DNA of 25,876 nt, from contig CAZDCO010000020.1 in NCBI GenBank assembly GCA_964504025.1, positions 1-25,876 of the forward strand, written 5' to 3'. Numbering within the stretch: position 1 is the stretch's first letter; the number at the start of each line of letters is the position of its first letter. Origin of the DNA: Scatosoma sp964504025. Its GTDB lineage: Bacteria > Bacillota > Clostridia > Christensenellales > Borkfalkiaceae. Under the pieces are notes generated by a model. That model did no database searches, had not been told where the DNA came from, and saw only the letters and a program-made list of their open reading frames with translations. Shown piece after piece: positions 7,507 to 13,894 of the stretch. The position numbers and the translations under genes are program-made.

Positions 7507-8796
7507 TCACCCCTCCCGAACGGCACGGAAGCCGTTTTCCAAGTCGGCGAGAATATCGTCGATATGCTCCGTGCCGATAGACAAACGAACGGTGTTTTGT
7601 TTGATGTTCTGTTCGGCAAGTTCTTCCGCGGACAACTGACTATGCGTCGTCGTGGCAGGATGGATCACGAGGCTTTTCACGTCCGCGACGTTGGCAAGCA
7701 ACGAGAATATCTTTAACCCGTCTATAAACGCGTGCGCTTCCTTTCGTCCGCCTTTGATTTCAAAGGTAAAGATAGACGCACCGCCGTTCGGGAAATATTT
7801 TTCATACAACGCGTGATCGGGGTGTTCCGCCAACGACGGGTGATTGACTTTCTCTACCTGCGCGTGCCGAGAGAGATACTCCACTACCTTTTTCGTGTTT
7901 TCCGCGTGCCGTTCCAAGCGCAACGACAGCGTTTCCGTACCCTGCAACAAAAGAAACGCCGCGAACGGGGATATCGTCGCGCCCGTATCCCGAAGCAGGA
8001 TCGCGCGCACGTACGTAACGAACGCCGCCCTACCTGCCGCCTGCGTAAACGCTACGCCGTGATAACTTGCGTTCGGTTTGAAAAATTGCGGAAAGGTATC
8101 GTACCGTTCCCAAGGGAAATTACCCGAATCAACGATTACGCCGCCCAACGTCGTGCCGTGTCCGCCGATAAATTTCGTTGCGGAATGTACGACGATATCC
8201 GCGCCGTGTTCGATCGGTCGGAACAAATAGGGCGTGGCGAACGTATTATCCACGACGAGCGGTACTCCGTATTTATGCGCCAACGCCGACAGCGCGTCCA
8301 CATCGGGAATATCGCTGTTGGGGTTGCCGAGCGTTTCGATATACAGCGCGTTCGCGCCCTCGCGCAGTCCTTTCTCCACAGCCGCAAGATCGTGGATATT
8401 CACGAAAGTCGTCGTGATCCCAAACGCCGGCAGCGTATGCGCCAAGAGGTTATAGCTACCGCCGTAAATCGTTTTTTGCGCCACGATTTTGCCGCCGTTT
8501 TGCGCCAACGCTTGCAAGGTGTAGGTGATTGCAGCCGCACCAGAAGCCACCGCCAACGCCGCGACGCCACCCTCTAACGCGGCAATTCGTTTTTCAAACA
8601 CAGCTTGCGTCGTATTCGTCAAACGGCCGTATATATTCCCCTCGTCGGTCAACGAGAAGCGTGCTTCCGCCTGCGCGCTGTCCTTAAAGACATACGAAGT
8701 CGTGGCGTAGATCGGTACGGCGCGCGCCGCCGTCGCGCTATCCGCTTCTTCTTGCCCTACGTGCAGTTGTAAAGTTTCAAATTTATATGTAGACAT
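7507..8796 (-). CDS. metY: O-acetylhomoserine sulfhydrylase (aminocarboxypropyltransferase)
   Basis: 429 aa, the usual length for MetY, a Cys/Met-metabolism PLP enzyme that forms homocysteine from O-acetylhomoserine and sulfide. The N-terminus FETLQLHVGQEEAD is typical of MetY. YGRLTNTT (about 56-63) gives the PLP phosphate-binding Tyr and Arg from the partner subunit, VASGAAAITYTLQAL is the conserved loop near 83-97, and the PLP lysine is K208 in HSATKFIGGHGT. The long insertion that separates MetY from the shorter cystathionine synthases is present. SD AAGGAG is 12 nt before the ATG. First full-size gene of the operon; its leader of about 135 nt contains inverted repeats and a short ORF, described separately. 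Confidence 0.95.
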   Translation of the reverse strand: MSTYKFETLQLHVGQEEADSATAARAVPIYATTSYVFKDSAQAEARFSLTDEGNIYGRLTNTTQAVFEKRIAALEGGVAALAVASGAAAITYTLQALAQNGGKIVAQKTIYGGSYNLLAHTLPAFGITTTFVNIHDLAAVEKGLREGANALYIETLGNPNSDIPDVDALSALAHKYGVPLVVDNTFATPYLFRPIEHGADIVVHSATKFIGGHGTTLGGVIVDSGNFPWERYDTFPQFFKPNASYHGVAFTQAAGRAAFVTYVRAILLRDTGATISPFAAFLLLQGTETLSLRLERHAENTKKVVEYLSRHAQVEKVNHPSLAEHPDHALYEKYFPNGGASIFTFEIKGGRKEAHAFIDGLKIFSLLANVADVKSLVIHPATTTHSQLSAEELAEQNIKQNTVRLSIGTEHIDDILADLENGFRAVREG

Positions 8797-8838
8797 TTTC
8801 TTTTTTTTCTCCTTTTTATTTTTTTCGTCTATCCTTTT

Positions 8839-8907
8839 TTACAACCGTGTACACATTCGCCCGAAGCGAAAGTTATGCCGCACTAATTTTTCGAAGAAAT
8901 TGATCAT
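8839..8907 (-). CDS. Candidate 22-codon leader ORF in the metY mRNA
   Basis: On the minus strand, ATG at 8907 opens a 22-codon frame ending in TAA at 8839. The peptide starts MINFFEKLVR and ends RMCTRL, with one cysteine codon (TGT) at position 19, four codons before the stop. GGTAGGTT lies 6 nt upstream of the ATG and would be a weak SD; it is also half of the downstream inverted repeat at 8914-8934. A small hairpin (TTCGC, loop TTCGG, GCGAA) sits inside the frame just before the Cys codon. No terminator hairpin follows, so classical attenuation is not evident. A role in cysteine-dependent control is inferred from position and composition only. Confidence 0.4.
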   Translation of the reverse strand: MINFFEKLVRHNFRFGRMCTRL

Positions 8908-8913
8908 TTTTTT

Positions 8914-8934
8914 AACCTACCTTTTTGGTATGTT
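8914..8934. promoter_or_regulatory. Inverted repeat 1, proposed Rrf2/IscR-type operator
   Basis: AACCTACC-TTTTT-GGTATGTT: 8-nt arms matching at 7 of 8 positions around a 5-nt centre. It lies just at and downstream of the predicted metY transcription start (about 8931), where bound protein would block transcription. It has the same geometry as the repeat at 8952-8972. Confidence 0.55.
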
Positions 8935-8937
8935 GAA

Positions 8938-8966
8938 ATTATACCACTTTTTACCTACCTTGTCAA
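8938..8966 (-). promoter_or_regulatory. Promoter of the metY-cysK-iscS-iscU operon
   Basis: On the minus strand: TTGACA (8961-8966), a 17-nt spacer and TATAAT (8938-8943), a full consensus. The -35 box lies inside inverted repeat 2 and the start site at inverted repeat 1, so a strong promoter appears to be held down by a repressor. Confidence 0.85.
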
Positions 8967-8972
8967 TAGGTT
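8952..8972. promoter_or_regulatory. Inverted repeat 2 over the metY -35 box
   Basis: TACCTACC-TTGTC-AATAGGTT: the same 8-5-8 layout as repeat 1, with arms matching at 5 of 8 positions. It shares the half-site ACCTACC with repeat 1 and covers the TTGACA box of metY. The two centres are 38 bp apart. It also lies 16 bp upstream of the divergent regulator's -35 box, so it could serve autoregulation. Confidence 0.5.
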
Positions 8973-8987
8973 TGACGACGTTTTCGC

Positions 8988-9016
8988 TTGATTTTTTTCT
9001 CTTTTTTTGATATACT
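8988..9016 (+). promoter_or_regulatory. Promoter of the Rrf2-family regulator gene
   Basis: TTGATT (8988-8993), a 17-nt spacer and TATACT (9011-9016). The predicted start is about 9023, giving a leader of about 25 nt that contains the SD. Confidence 0.75.
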
Positions 9017-9047
9017 GTATGCAAAGCGAAGGTTAAGGAGGGAAAAT

Positions 9048-9443
9048 ATGATTTCCACGAGGGGCAGATACGCGTTGCGCGTGATGATCGATATTGCGCA
9101 AAACGGGAATGGCGAATACATTCGGTTAGACGAAATCGCCAGACGACAAGGCATTTCCGAAAAGTATTTGGAGAGTATTTTGGTCTTGCTGACGAGAGGC
9201 GGTCTGTTGAGCGGACTGCGCGGTAAGGGCGGCGGTTACAAGCTGACGAAAGCACCGAGCGAATATACGGTGGGTAGCATTTTACGCCTGACGGAAGGCT
9301 CGCTCTCCCCCGTCGCGTGTTTGAAGGAGGACGCTTTGCCGTGCGACAAGAAAGCGGAGTGTAAAACGCTACCGTTATGGCAGGGCTTGAACGACGCCAT
9401 TCAATCGTATTTGGACGGCGTTACGTTGGATACTCTCTTATAA
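9048..9443 (+). CDS. iscR: Rrf2-family transcription regulator, IscR-like, with three cysteines
   Basis: 131 aa. The N-terminal winged helix (STRGRYALRVMIDIAQ, then ISEKYLESILVLLTRGGLLSGLRGKGGGY) is typical of the Rrf2 family. C91, C99 and C105 lie in CLKEDALPCDKKAEC, at the positions where IscR binds a [2Fe-2S] cluster, although the first gap is seven residues rather than five. CymR, the cysteine regulator of Bacillus, lacks this cluster. I chose the ATG at 9048 because AAGGAGG lies at 9035-9041; the open frame extends further upstream without an SD. It is divergent from metY-cysK-iscS-iscU, so it probably senses Fe-S or cysteine status and represses that operon. Target and ligand are inferred. 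Confidence 0.85.
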   Translation: MISTRGRYALRVMIDIAQNGNGEYIRLDEIARRQGISEKYLESILVLLTRGGLLSGLRGKGGGYKLTKAPSEYTVGSILRLTEGSLSPVACLKEDALPCDKKAECKTLPLWQGLNDAIQSYLDGVTLDTLL

Positions 9444-9498
9444 AACGCATAAAAATACCCGTAGATAAACTCCACGGGGAATATTCGATTGATTGCAA

Positions 9499-9540
9499 AA
9501 GCACCGCCCGTCAACCGACGGAAGCGGTGCTTCTTCTATT
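9499..9540. terminator. Intrinsic terminator after the Rrf2 gene, shared with the hydrolase
   Basis: AAGCACCGC (9499-9508 region) pairs with GCGGTGCTT (about 9524-9532), with an inner CCGTC/GACGG stem. T-rich sequence follows on the plus strand. It lies between the convergent regulator and alpha/beta hydrolase genes. Confidence 0.8.
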
Positions 9541-9551
9541 TTTCTATATCC

Positions 9552-10385
9552 TTATATCCGTTCCGCGACATACCGTTTGAAGAATCGATCGCACTCGTCT
9601 ACCCAACGATAAACGCGCGAAAGTGCAGGCGTGTCGAGATTGAATTCTTTCGTTCCTGTGGACATGCCGTGTTCGCCCTCGGGATAAATATGCAGCTCGA
9701 ACGAAACGCCGTGTTTATCCAACGCTGTCGCATAGCGCAAAGCGTTATCGCACGGAACGCAAGAATCAGTTGCCGTCGCCCATATAAATGCAGGCGGCGT
9801 ACTTTCCGTCACGCTTTCGTCCAAATTCAGCGTTTGTAAGAGTTCTGCTTTCGCCTCGTCCGAATAGCCGTAGAGCAAGTTTTGATACGATCCCTGATGA
9901 CCGTGCTTTTGTGAAATTACGGGATAGCATAAGCCCACCGCCGTCGGTTTACAATCTAACGGTTTGCCCGTGATTTGCGGCACGGAAGCGTATTCTATGC
10001 ATAAATCGCCGACCAAATGACCGCCTGCGGAAAAACCGACGACGAATATTTCGTCGGGATTTACCGAAAATTCGTCCGCGTGCTTTTTAACGTAGTCCAC
10101 CGCCGCGGCGATTTCGGACAGCTGTTGCGGATAGGGTAAGCCGTATTCGCCGCCGACCGTATAATTTAACACGAACGCTTGATACCCCTTCGCCAAGAAC
10201 ACCGAAGCCACCGGCTCGCCCTCGCGATTGCTGACCATCGCGTACCCGCCGCCCGGAACGACAATCAACGCCGGACGCTTCCAAGGCATTGCCGTATCCC
10301 ACGGACAAGAGAGCGCGACGGCGTGCAATTTGGCGTAGCCCTCCAAGCCGTATTCTTTCGCCAAATCGATCTCGACAGCTTTCAT
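9552..10385 (-). CDS. Alpha/beta hydrolase, esterase-like
   Basis: 277 aa, no signal peptide, so probably cytoplasmic. The oxyanion loop is VPGGGYAMVS (about 43-52), equivalent to HGGG of the hormone-sensitive-lipase and BD-FAE groups. The nucleophile is S119 in GFSAGGH, the acid probably D207 in ATATDSCVP, and the base H239 in EGEHGMS. Close relatives include acetylxylan and other carbohydrate esterases, but the substrate cannot be read from the sequence. SD GAGGAG is 10 nt before the ATG. The gene is 14 nt after lysC and last in the cdaA transcript; I see no clear functional link to lysC. Confidence 0.88.
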   Translation of the reverse strand: MKAVEIDLAKEYGLEGYAKLHAVALSCPWDTAMPWKRPALIVVPGGGYAMVSNREGEPVASVFLAKGYQAFVLNYTVGGEYGLPYPQQLSEIAAAVDYVKKHADEFSVNPDEIFVVGFSAGGHLVGDLCIEYASVPQITGKPLDCKPTAVGLCYPVISQKHGHQGSYQNLLYGYSDEAKAELLQTLNLDESVTESTPPAFIWATATDSCVPCDNALRYATALDKHGVSFELHIYPEGEHGMSTGTKEFNLDTPALSRVYRWVDECDRFFKRYVAERI

Positions 10386-10399
10386 TGCAACCGTTCTCC

Positions 10400-11722
10400 T
10401 CAGTTAAAAAACTCGTTATAGATCGCTTCGATACACTTGGTATAATCGGCGTTATCCACTCCGACGATAATGTTCAACTCGCTCGAACCCTGATCGATCA
10501 TAATGACGTTGATTTGTGCCTCGGCAAGAGCTTTGAACAATCTTGCGGAAGTACCGATCGTGTTCGTCATGCCGTGTCCCACCGTCGCCACCAACGCCAC
10601 GTTTTCGTGGGCGTAGATCTTATCGGGTGCAACGGCAAGCCGTATTTCGTCCATAATTTGTTCCAACGCGCCGTCCTTTAAGTATTCGTTATCCAAAACC
10701 AACGACATCGTATCGATACCCGACGGCAAATGCTCGAAAGAAATGCCGTGGTTGCCGATGACCGTCAATACCTTTTGCACGAAACCGACTTCGGAGTTCA
10801 TCATAGATTTTTCCAAAGAAATGACGGTGAAGTCCTTTTTACCTGCAACGCCCGTAACGGCGTTTTCGCGCACGTCGCGCGTGGACGTTTTGACGATATA
10901 CGTTCCTGCGTCCTGCGGACGGAAGGTGTTGCAAATTCTAATGGGAATTCCTGCGCTACGTACGGGGAAAATCGCTTCGCTATGTAAGACGTTCGCGCCC
11001 ATATACGACAACTCGCGCAGTTCTTGATAGGAAAGCTCGGTCATCACTTTCGGCGAAGATACGATACGGGGATCGCAAGCGTAGAAGCCGCTGACATCCG
11101 TCCAGTTTTCGTACAAGTCCGCCATGACGCCGCGCGCCACGATCGAACCGGAAATATCCCCGCCGCCGCGCGAAAACGTCTTAACTTTCCCGTCGTAGCC
11201 TAAGCCGTAAAAGCCGGGAACGACTGCACGCGGATATTGCGAAAGAATTTTCGCCGCGTTATCGAACGTCGCTTCGTCCAACGCGCCGTCCGCGGTAAAG
11301 CGTACGAATTCCGTCGCGTCTACGAAGGGAACGCCCAAAACCGCCGCCATGATTTTTGCCGCCAAAAACTCGCCGCGAGAAGCGCAATAGTCGCGCCCCG
11401 CGCCGCCTTTCGCCGCCGCGTACACTTCCTCTAACGCAGCTTCCATACCCACGTCTTTACCGACTTCCGTTTGAATGGTCAAAAAACGTTTACGGATCTT
11501 CGCGAACGTCTCTTCAAACGTTTGCTCGTCCCCTTTTTCCAACGCGTCCGAACATTTATACAACAAGTCCGTAACCTTGATATCGCCGCTGAATCGTTTA
11601 CCGGGTGCGGAAACGACTACGTACCGACGGGCGGCGTCCGCTTCGACAATCTTTGCCGCCGACAAAATGACGTTGCCGTCCGCCATAGACGTTCCGCCGA
11701 ATTTACATACTTTAATACTCAT
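10400..11722 (-). CDS. lysC: Aspartate kinase
   Basis: 440 aa monofunctional aspartokinase, which phosphorylates aspartate in the first step toward lysine, threonine, methionine and diaminopimelate. The N-terminus KVCKFGGTSMADG is the ATP-binding signature, GRDYCASRGEFLAAKIMA and FSRGGGDISGSIVARG are the conserved substrate and ATP segments, and NWTDVSGFYACDPRIV follows. The C-terminal part holds two ACT domains (about 295-360 and 373-440), the usual site of feedback inhibition by lysine or threonine. SD AAGGAG lies 4 nt before the ATG. There is no lysine riboswitch upstream: the gene follows the small TM ORF by 31 nt. Its homoserine branch would feed MetY encoded nearby. Confidence 0.95.
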   Translation of the reverse strand: MSIKVCKFGGTSMADGNVILSAAKIVEADAARRYVVVSAPGKRFSGDIKVTDLLYKCSDALEKGDEQTFEETFAKIRKRFLTIQTEVGKDVGMEAALEEVYAAAKGGAGRDYCASRGEFLAAKIMAAVLGVPFVDATEFVRFTADGALDEATFDNAAKILSQYPRAVVPGFYGLGYDGKVKTFSRGGGDISGSIVARGVMADLYENWTDVSGFYACDPRIVSSPKVMTELSYQELRELSYMGANVLHSEAIFPVRSAGIPIRICNTFRPQDAGTYIVKTSTRDVRENAVTGVAGKKDFTVISLEKSMMNSEVGFVQKVLTVIGNHGISFEHLPSGIDTMSLVLDNEYLKDGALEQIMDEIRLAVAPDKIYAHENVALVATVGHGMTNTIGTSARLFKALAEAQINVIMIDQGSSELNIIVGVDNADYTKCIEAIYNEFFN

Positions 11723-11753
11723 ACTACTCCTTTTACGTCAGGACGGCGTTCCG

Positions 11754-11858
11754 TCATACGTTCAATAAAATCACCGCGAAAAACGCCAACAACAGCGAAA
11801 TCGCCTTTATCCAAAATTTAGAAACGAATACGTTTTTCAAAAAATTGACGAACTTCAT
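11754..11858 (-). CDS. 34-residue single-TM protein in the cdaR position (CdaR-like remnant)
   Basis: On the minus strand, ATG at 11858 overlaps the cdaA stop as ATGA and has a perfect SD (GGAGG, 6 nt spacing); the frame ends with TGA at 11754-11756. The peptide starts MKFVNFLKNVFVSKFW and continues with a hydrophobic helix, IKAISLLLAFFAVILLNV, then stops. In Firmicutes the gene after cdaA is cdaR (ybbR), whose product begins with a very similar short basic segment and one TM helix (KIIALLFALLL in B. subtilis, from memory) before several extracytoplasmic YbbR domains. Here only the membrane part exists, and lysC follows after 31 nt, so no YbbR domain is left. It may be a minimal CdaA partner or a decayed gene. 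Confidence 0.65.
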   Translation of the reverse strand: MKFVNFLKNVFVSKFWIKAISLLLAFFAVILLNV

Positions 11859-12727
11859 CTTAAACCTCCGCCACGTCTTCTATCCGACAACGGCATTTCC
11901 TGCCAATAGTAATCTTTCAGCGCATCTACCAACATATCGTAATCGGCGTAGCGCGTTACGTTGCCCTGCTTGACGATGGAAATGATACCCGTTTCCTCAG
12001 ACACGACGAGAGAAATGACGTTCGCTACTTCGGTGATTCCGATTGCCGCGCGATGCCGCGTGCCGTAATCTTTCGGATAGCTCGTTTTTTGCGTCAACGG
12101 TAAGAAACAGCCTGCGGCTTGAATTTTATGCCCGTGAATGACCATTGCGCCGTCGTGCAAGGGTGCTTTCGGGAAAAACACGCCTTCGATGAGTTGCGTG
12201 GAAATTTCCGCGTCGATCTCTACGCCGCTTTGCAACACTTGTTTCGGCAAACTACCGCGCGAAAGCACGATAAGCGCGCCGACGTTGTTCTTCGACATAT
12301 TTTGCAACGCCTTAATGACGTTGGAAATGCAACGCTCGGTATCCGCTTGCGTACGAATTTCCGCGTTGCCGCCCGTCGATTTGTCCGAATTATCCTTAGA
12401 CGAATGAACGTCCCACAAGCTTTTCTTTACCTCGACGTTGAACAAGATCAACATAAACGCCGACAACAACAGAAGGAAGAAGAGGAAAAATTCGTCCGTG
12501 ATCAAATTGCTATCGAAAACGTTAAACGCACCGACCAAAACGATCACCGCCCAATAGATGAGCATAAGTTTCGTCGCGTCGTTATCGCGCAACACTTTGG
12601 ACACGAAAAAAATCAAGACGAAGAAGCAAAAAATCTCCACCCCGTAAATCCATTGAAAATTCGCGAAAAAGTTGCTAAAGCCCTCGACGACTTTGGCAAA
12701 CTCCGCCGTAATTGAAAGCAATCCCAC
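11855..12727 (-). CDS. cdaA: Membrane diadenylate cyclase CdaA
   Basis: 290 aa. It makes c-di-AMP from two ATP; c-di-AMP controls potassium and osmolyte balance and cell-wall integrity in Firmicutes. Three N-terminal TM helices lie at about 28-46, 52-70 and 78-98, followed by a linker and the DAC domain with LHDGAMVI (DGA at 192-194) and GTRHRAAIGITE (RHR at 224-226). The start is GTG at 12727 with GGAGG 9 nt upstream. In many Firmicutes cdaA is followed by cdaR and glmM; here a 34-codon TM ORF follows with a 4-nt overlap, then lysC. A promoter lies at 12765-12793. Confidence 0.95.
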   Translation of the reverse strand: MGLLSITAEFAKVVEGFSNFFANFQWIYGVEIFCFFVLIFFVSKVLRDNDATKLMLIYWAVIVLVGAFNVFDSNLITDEFFLFFLLLLSAFMLILFNVEVKKSLWDVHSSKDNSDKSTGGNAEIRTQADTERCISNVIKALQNMSKNNVGALIVLSRGSLPKQVLQSGVEIDAEISTQLIEGVFFPKAPLHDGAMVIHGHKIQAAGCFLPLTQKTSYPKDYGTRHRAAIGITEVANVISLVVSEETGIISIVKQGNVTRYADYDMLVDALKDYYWQEMPLSDRRRGGGLR

Positions 12728-12764
12728 GGCAATCGTCCTCCGTTAAAAAACCTATTACACTTTT

Positions 12765-12793
12765 ATTATATAAAAAATTTCGCAAAAAATAAA
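12765..12793 (-). promoter_or_regulatory. Promoter of the cdaA group
   Basis: On the minus strand: TATAAT (12765-12770) with a weak -35, TTTATT (12788-12793), at 17 nt. The -10 is perfect and the region is very AT-rich, but the -35 match is poor. Confidence 0.55.
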
Positions 12794-12827
12794 GCGTTTG
12801 CGATATCCATTTGCACTTTTTTTTCCG

Positions 12828-13823
12828 TTATTCGCCGAAAAATAAGCGTGCGGATACCGTTTTCAACGCCGCCGACGGCGTTACCGCACCGCACTTTACG
12901 TCGCTGATCGCGCCGTAGATCACCCGATACGTTTGAAAGAGCGCGCCCTTTGCGAATTTCGCCGCTTGCTCGCGGTTCTTTTTCGCCGCGTATTCTTTTA
13001 TGCCGAGAGCAGCCGCCACTTCCTTATCGCTCCCCCTGCACAAGGACACCTCGTACAGCGTTTTGAAATAGGACGCCAGCGTAGAGAGCAACGACGTTTC
13101 GTTAAACCCTTTCGTAGACAACTCGTTCACGATCCGCACGTACTCGTCGTAGTTTTTTCGCGACAACGCGTTCGTCAATTCGTATATCTTATACTCGGAG
13201 TCGGGATATACCAACTCGTCCACCAACTCGTCGGTTACGCGCGTGCCACCCGTCGCCTGCAAGTAGGACAATATCTTTTCCGTTTCGTTGGCGATACGCG
13301 CCATATCGTACACGCAATACGCCGCCAGCCTGCCGCACGTTACGCCGTCCGTGAATACTCCCTCTTTTTTGCAAGTGAGGTAGATCCAACGCTTAATCGT
13401 TTCTTCGTCCGAACGGGAACAATCGACGTAGGTAACGTTCGATTTTTTCGCCAACGCAGCCTGCCCTGCCTTCGGTTTCGCACCGTTCACGATCAAAAGC
13501 AAGCAATCGCTCGGCGGATTGTCGAAAAAGGCTTTCAAATAGCTTTCGTATTCCTTTTCCGTAGGATAAAACTCGCTGACGCGCACCATTCGTTTTTGCG
13601 AGAGGAAGGGAAAGCAATTCGCCGCGTCCGTCAACGCGCGGATACCGTCCCCTTTCAACGTCGCGCCGTCCAACGACGCGTAGTCTAATGTGGTATCCTG
13701 CACGAAGCGCGATTTGAGCATCGTCTCCCCCTTTTCGCGGAAGTATACTTCCTCCCCCTCGAAAAGATAGATGGGCAGCGCCCCGTGCTCGTCGGTAAAT
13801 TTACGGAAATCTACGTACTTCAA
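12828..13823 (-). CDS. holA: DNA polymerase III subunit delta
   Basis: 331 aa, usual length for HolA, the clamp-loader subunit that opens the sliding clamp. The N-terminal segment PIYLFEGEEVYFREK is the conserved start of the delta ATPase-like domain (no working Walker motif, as expected). The middle part includes CYVYDMARIANETEKILSYL-like delta sequence, with VYDMARIANETEK clearly visible, and the C-terminal collar helices follow (NALSRKNYDEYVRIVNEL and TLASYFKTLYEV). The start codon is TTG at 13823, with AAGGAGG about 10 nt upstream. It follows comEC, the same order as in many Firmicutes, but rpsT is not present after it. It probably has its own promoter at 13865-13894. Confidence 0.93.
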   Translation of the reverse strand: MKYVDFRKFTDEHGALPIYLFEGEEVYFREKGETMLKSRFVQDTTLDYASLDGATLKGDGIRALTDAANCFPFLSQKRMVRVSEFYPTEKEYESYLKAFFDNPPSDCLLLIVNGAKPKAGQAALAKKSNVTYVDCSRSDEETIKRWIYLTCKKEGVFTDGVTCGRLAAYCVYDMARIANETEKILSYLQATGGTRVTDELVDELVYPDSEYKIYELTNALSRKNYDEYVRIVNELSTKGFNETSLLSTLASYFKTLYEVSLCRGSDKEVAAALGIKEYAAKKNREQAAKFAKGALFQTYRVIYGAISDVKCGAVTPSAALKTVSARLFFGE

Positions 13824-13864
13824 AACTCCCTTTCCTCCTTTCCGTTACGGAAATCTATGCGTAT

Positions 13865-13894
13865 AGTATAACACGTTTAGCGATAAAAAGTCAA
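13865..13894 (-). promoter_or_regulatory. Promoter of holA, overlapping the comEC stop
   Basis: On the minus strand: TTGACT (13889-13894), an 18-nt spacer and TATACT (13865-13870). The -35 box overlaps the last codons of comEC, so holA can be transcribed apart from the upstream genes. Confidence 0.65.

Noticed and set aside
8797..8937. SAM, T-box or other riboswitch in the metY leader
   Set aside because: The leader lacks the conserved SAM-I core, any T-box sequence and a terminator; only a small hairpin and the short ORF are present.
11719..11757. Twelve-codon ORF bridging the mini-ORF stop and the lysC start
   Set aside because: It overlaps both signals by chance and has no SD of its own.
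11723..11865. Lysine riboswitch before lysC
   Set aside because: The space is only 31 nt after the mini-ORF, far too short; the GACGG/CCGTC hairpin there is 5 bp.
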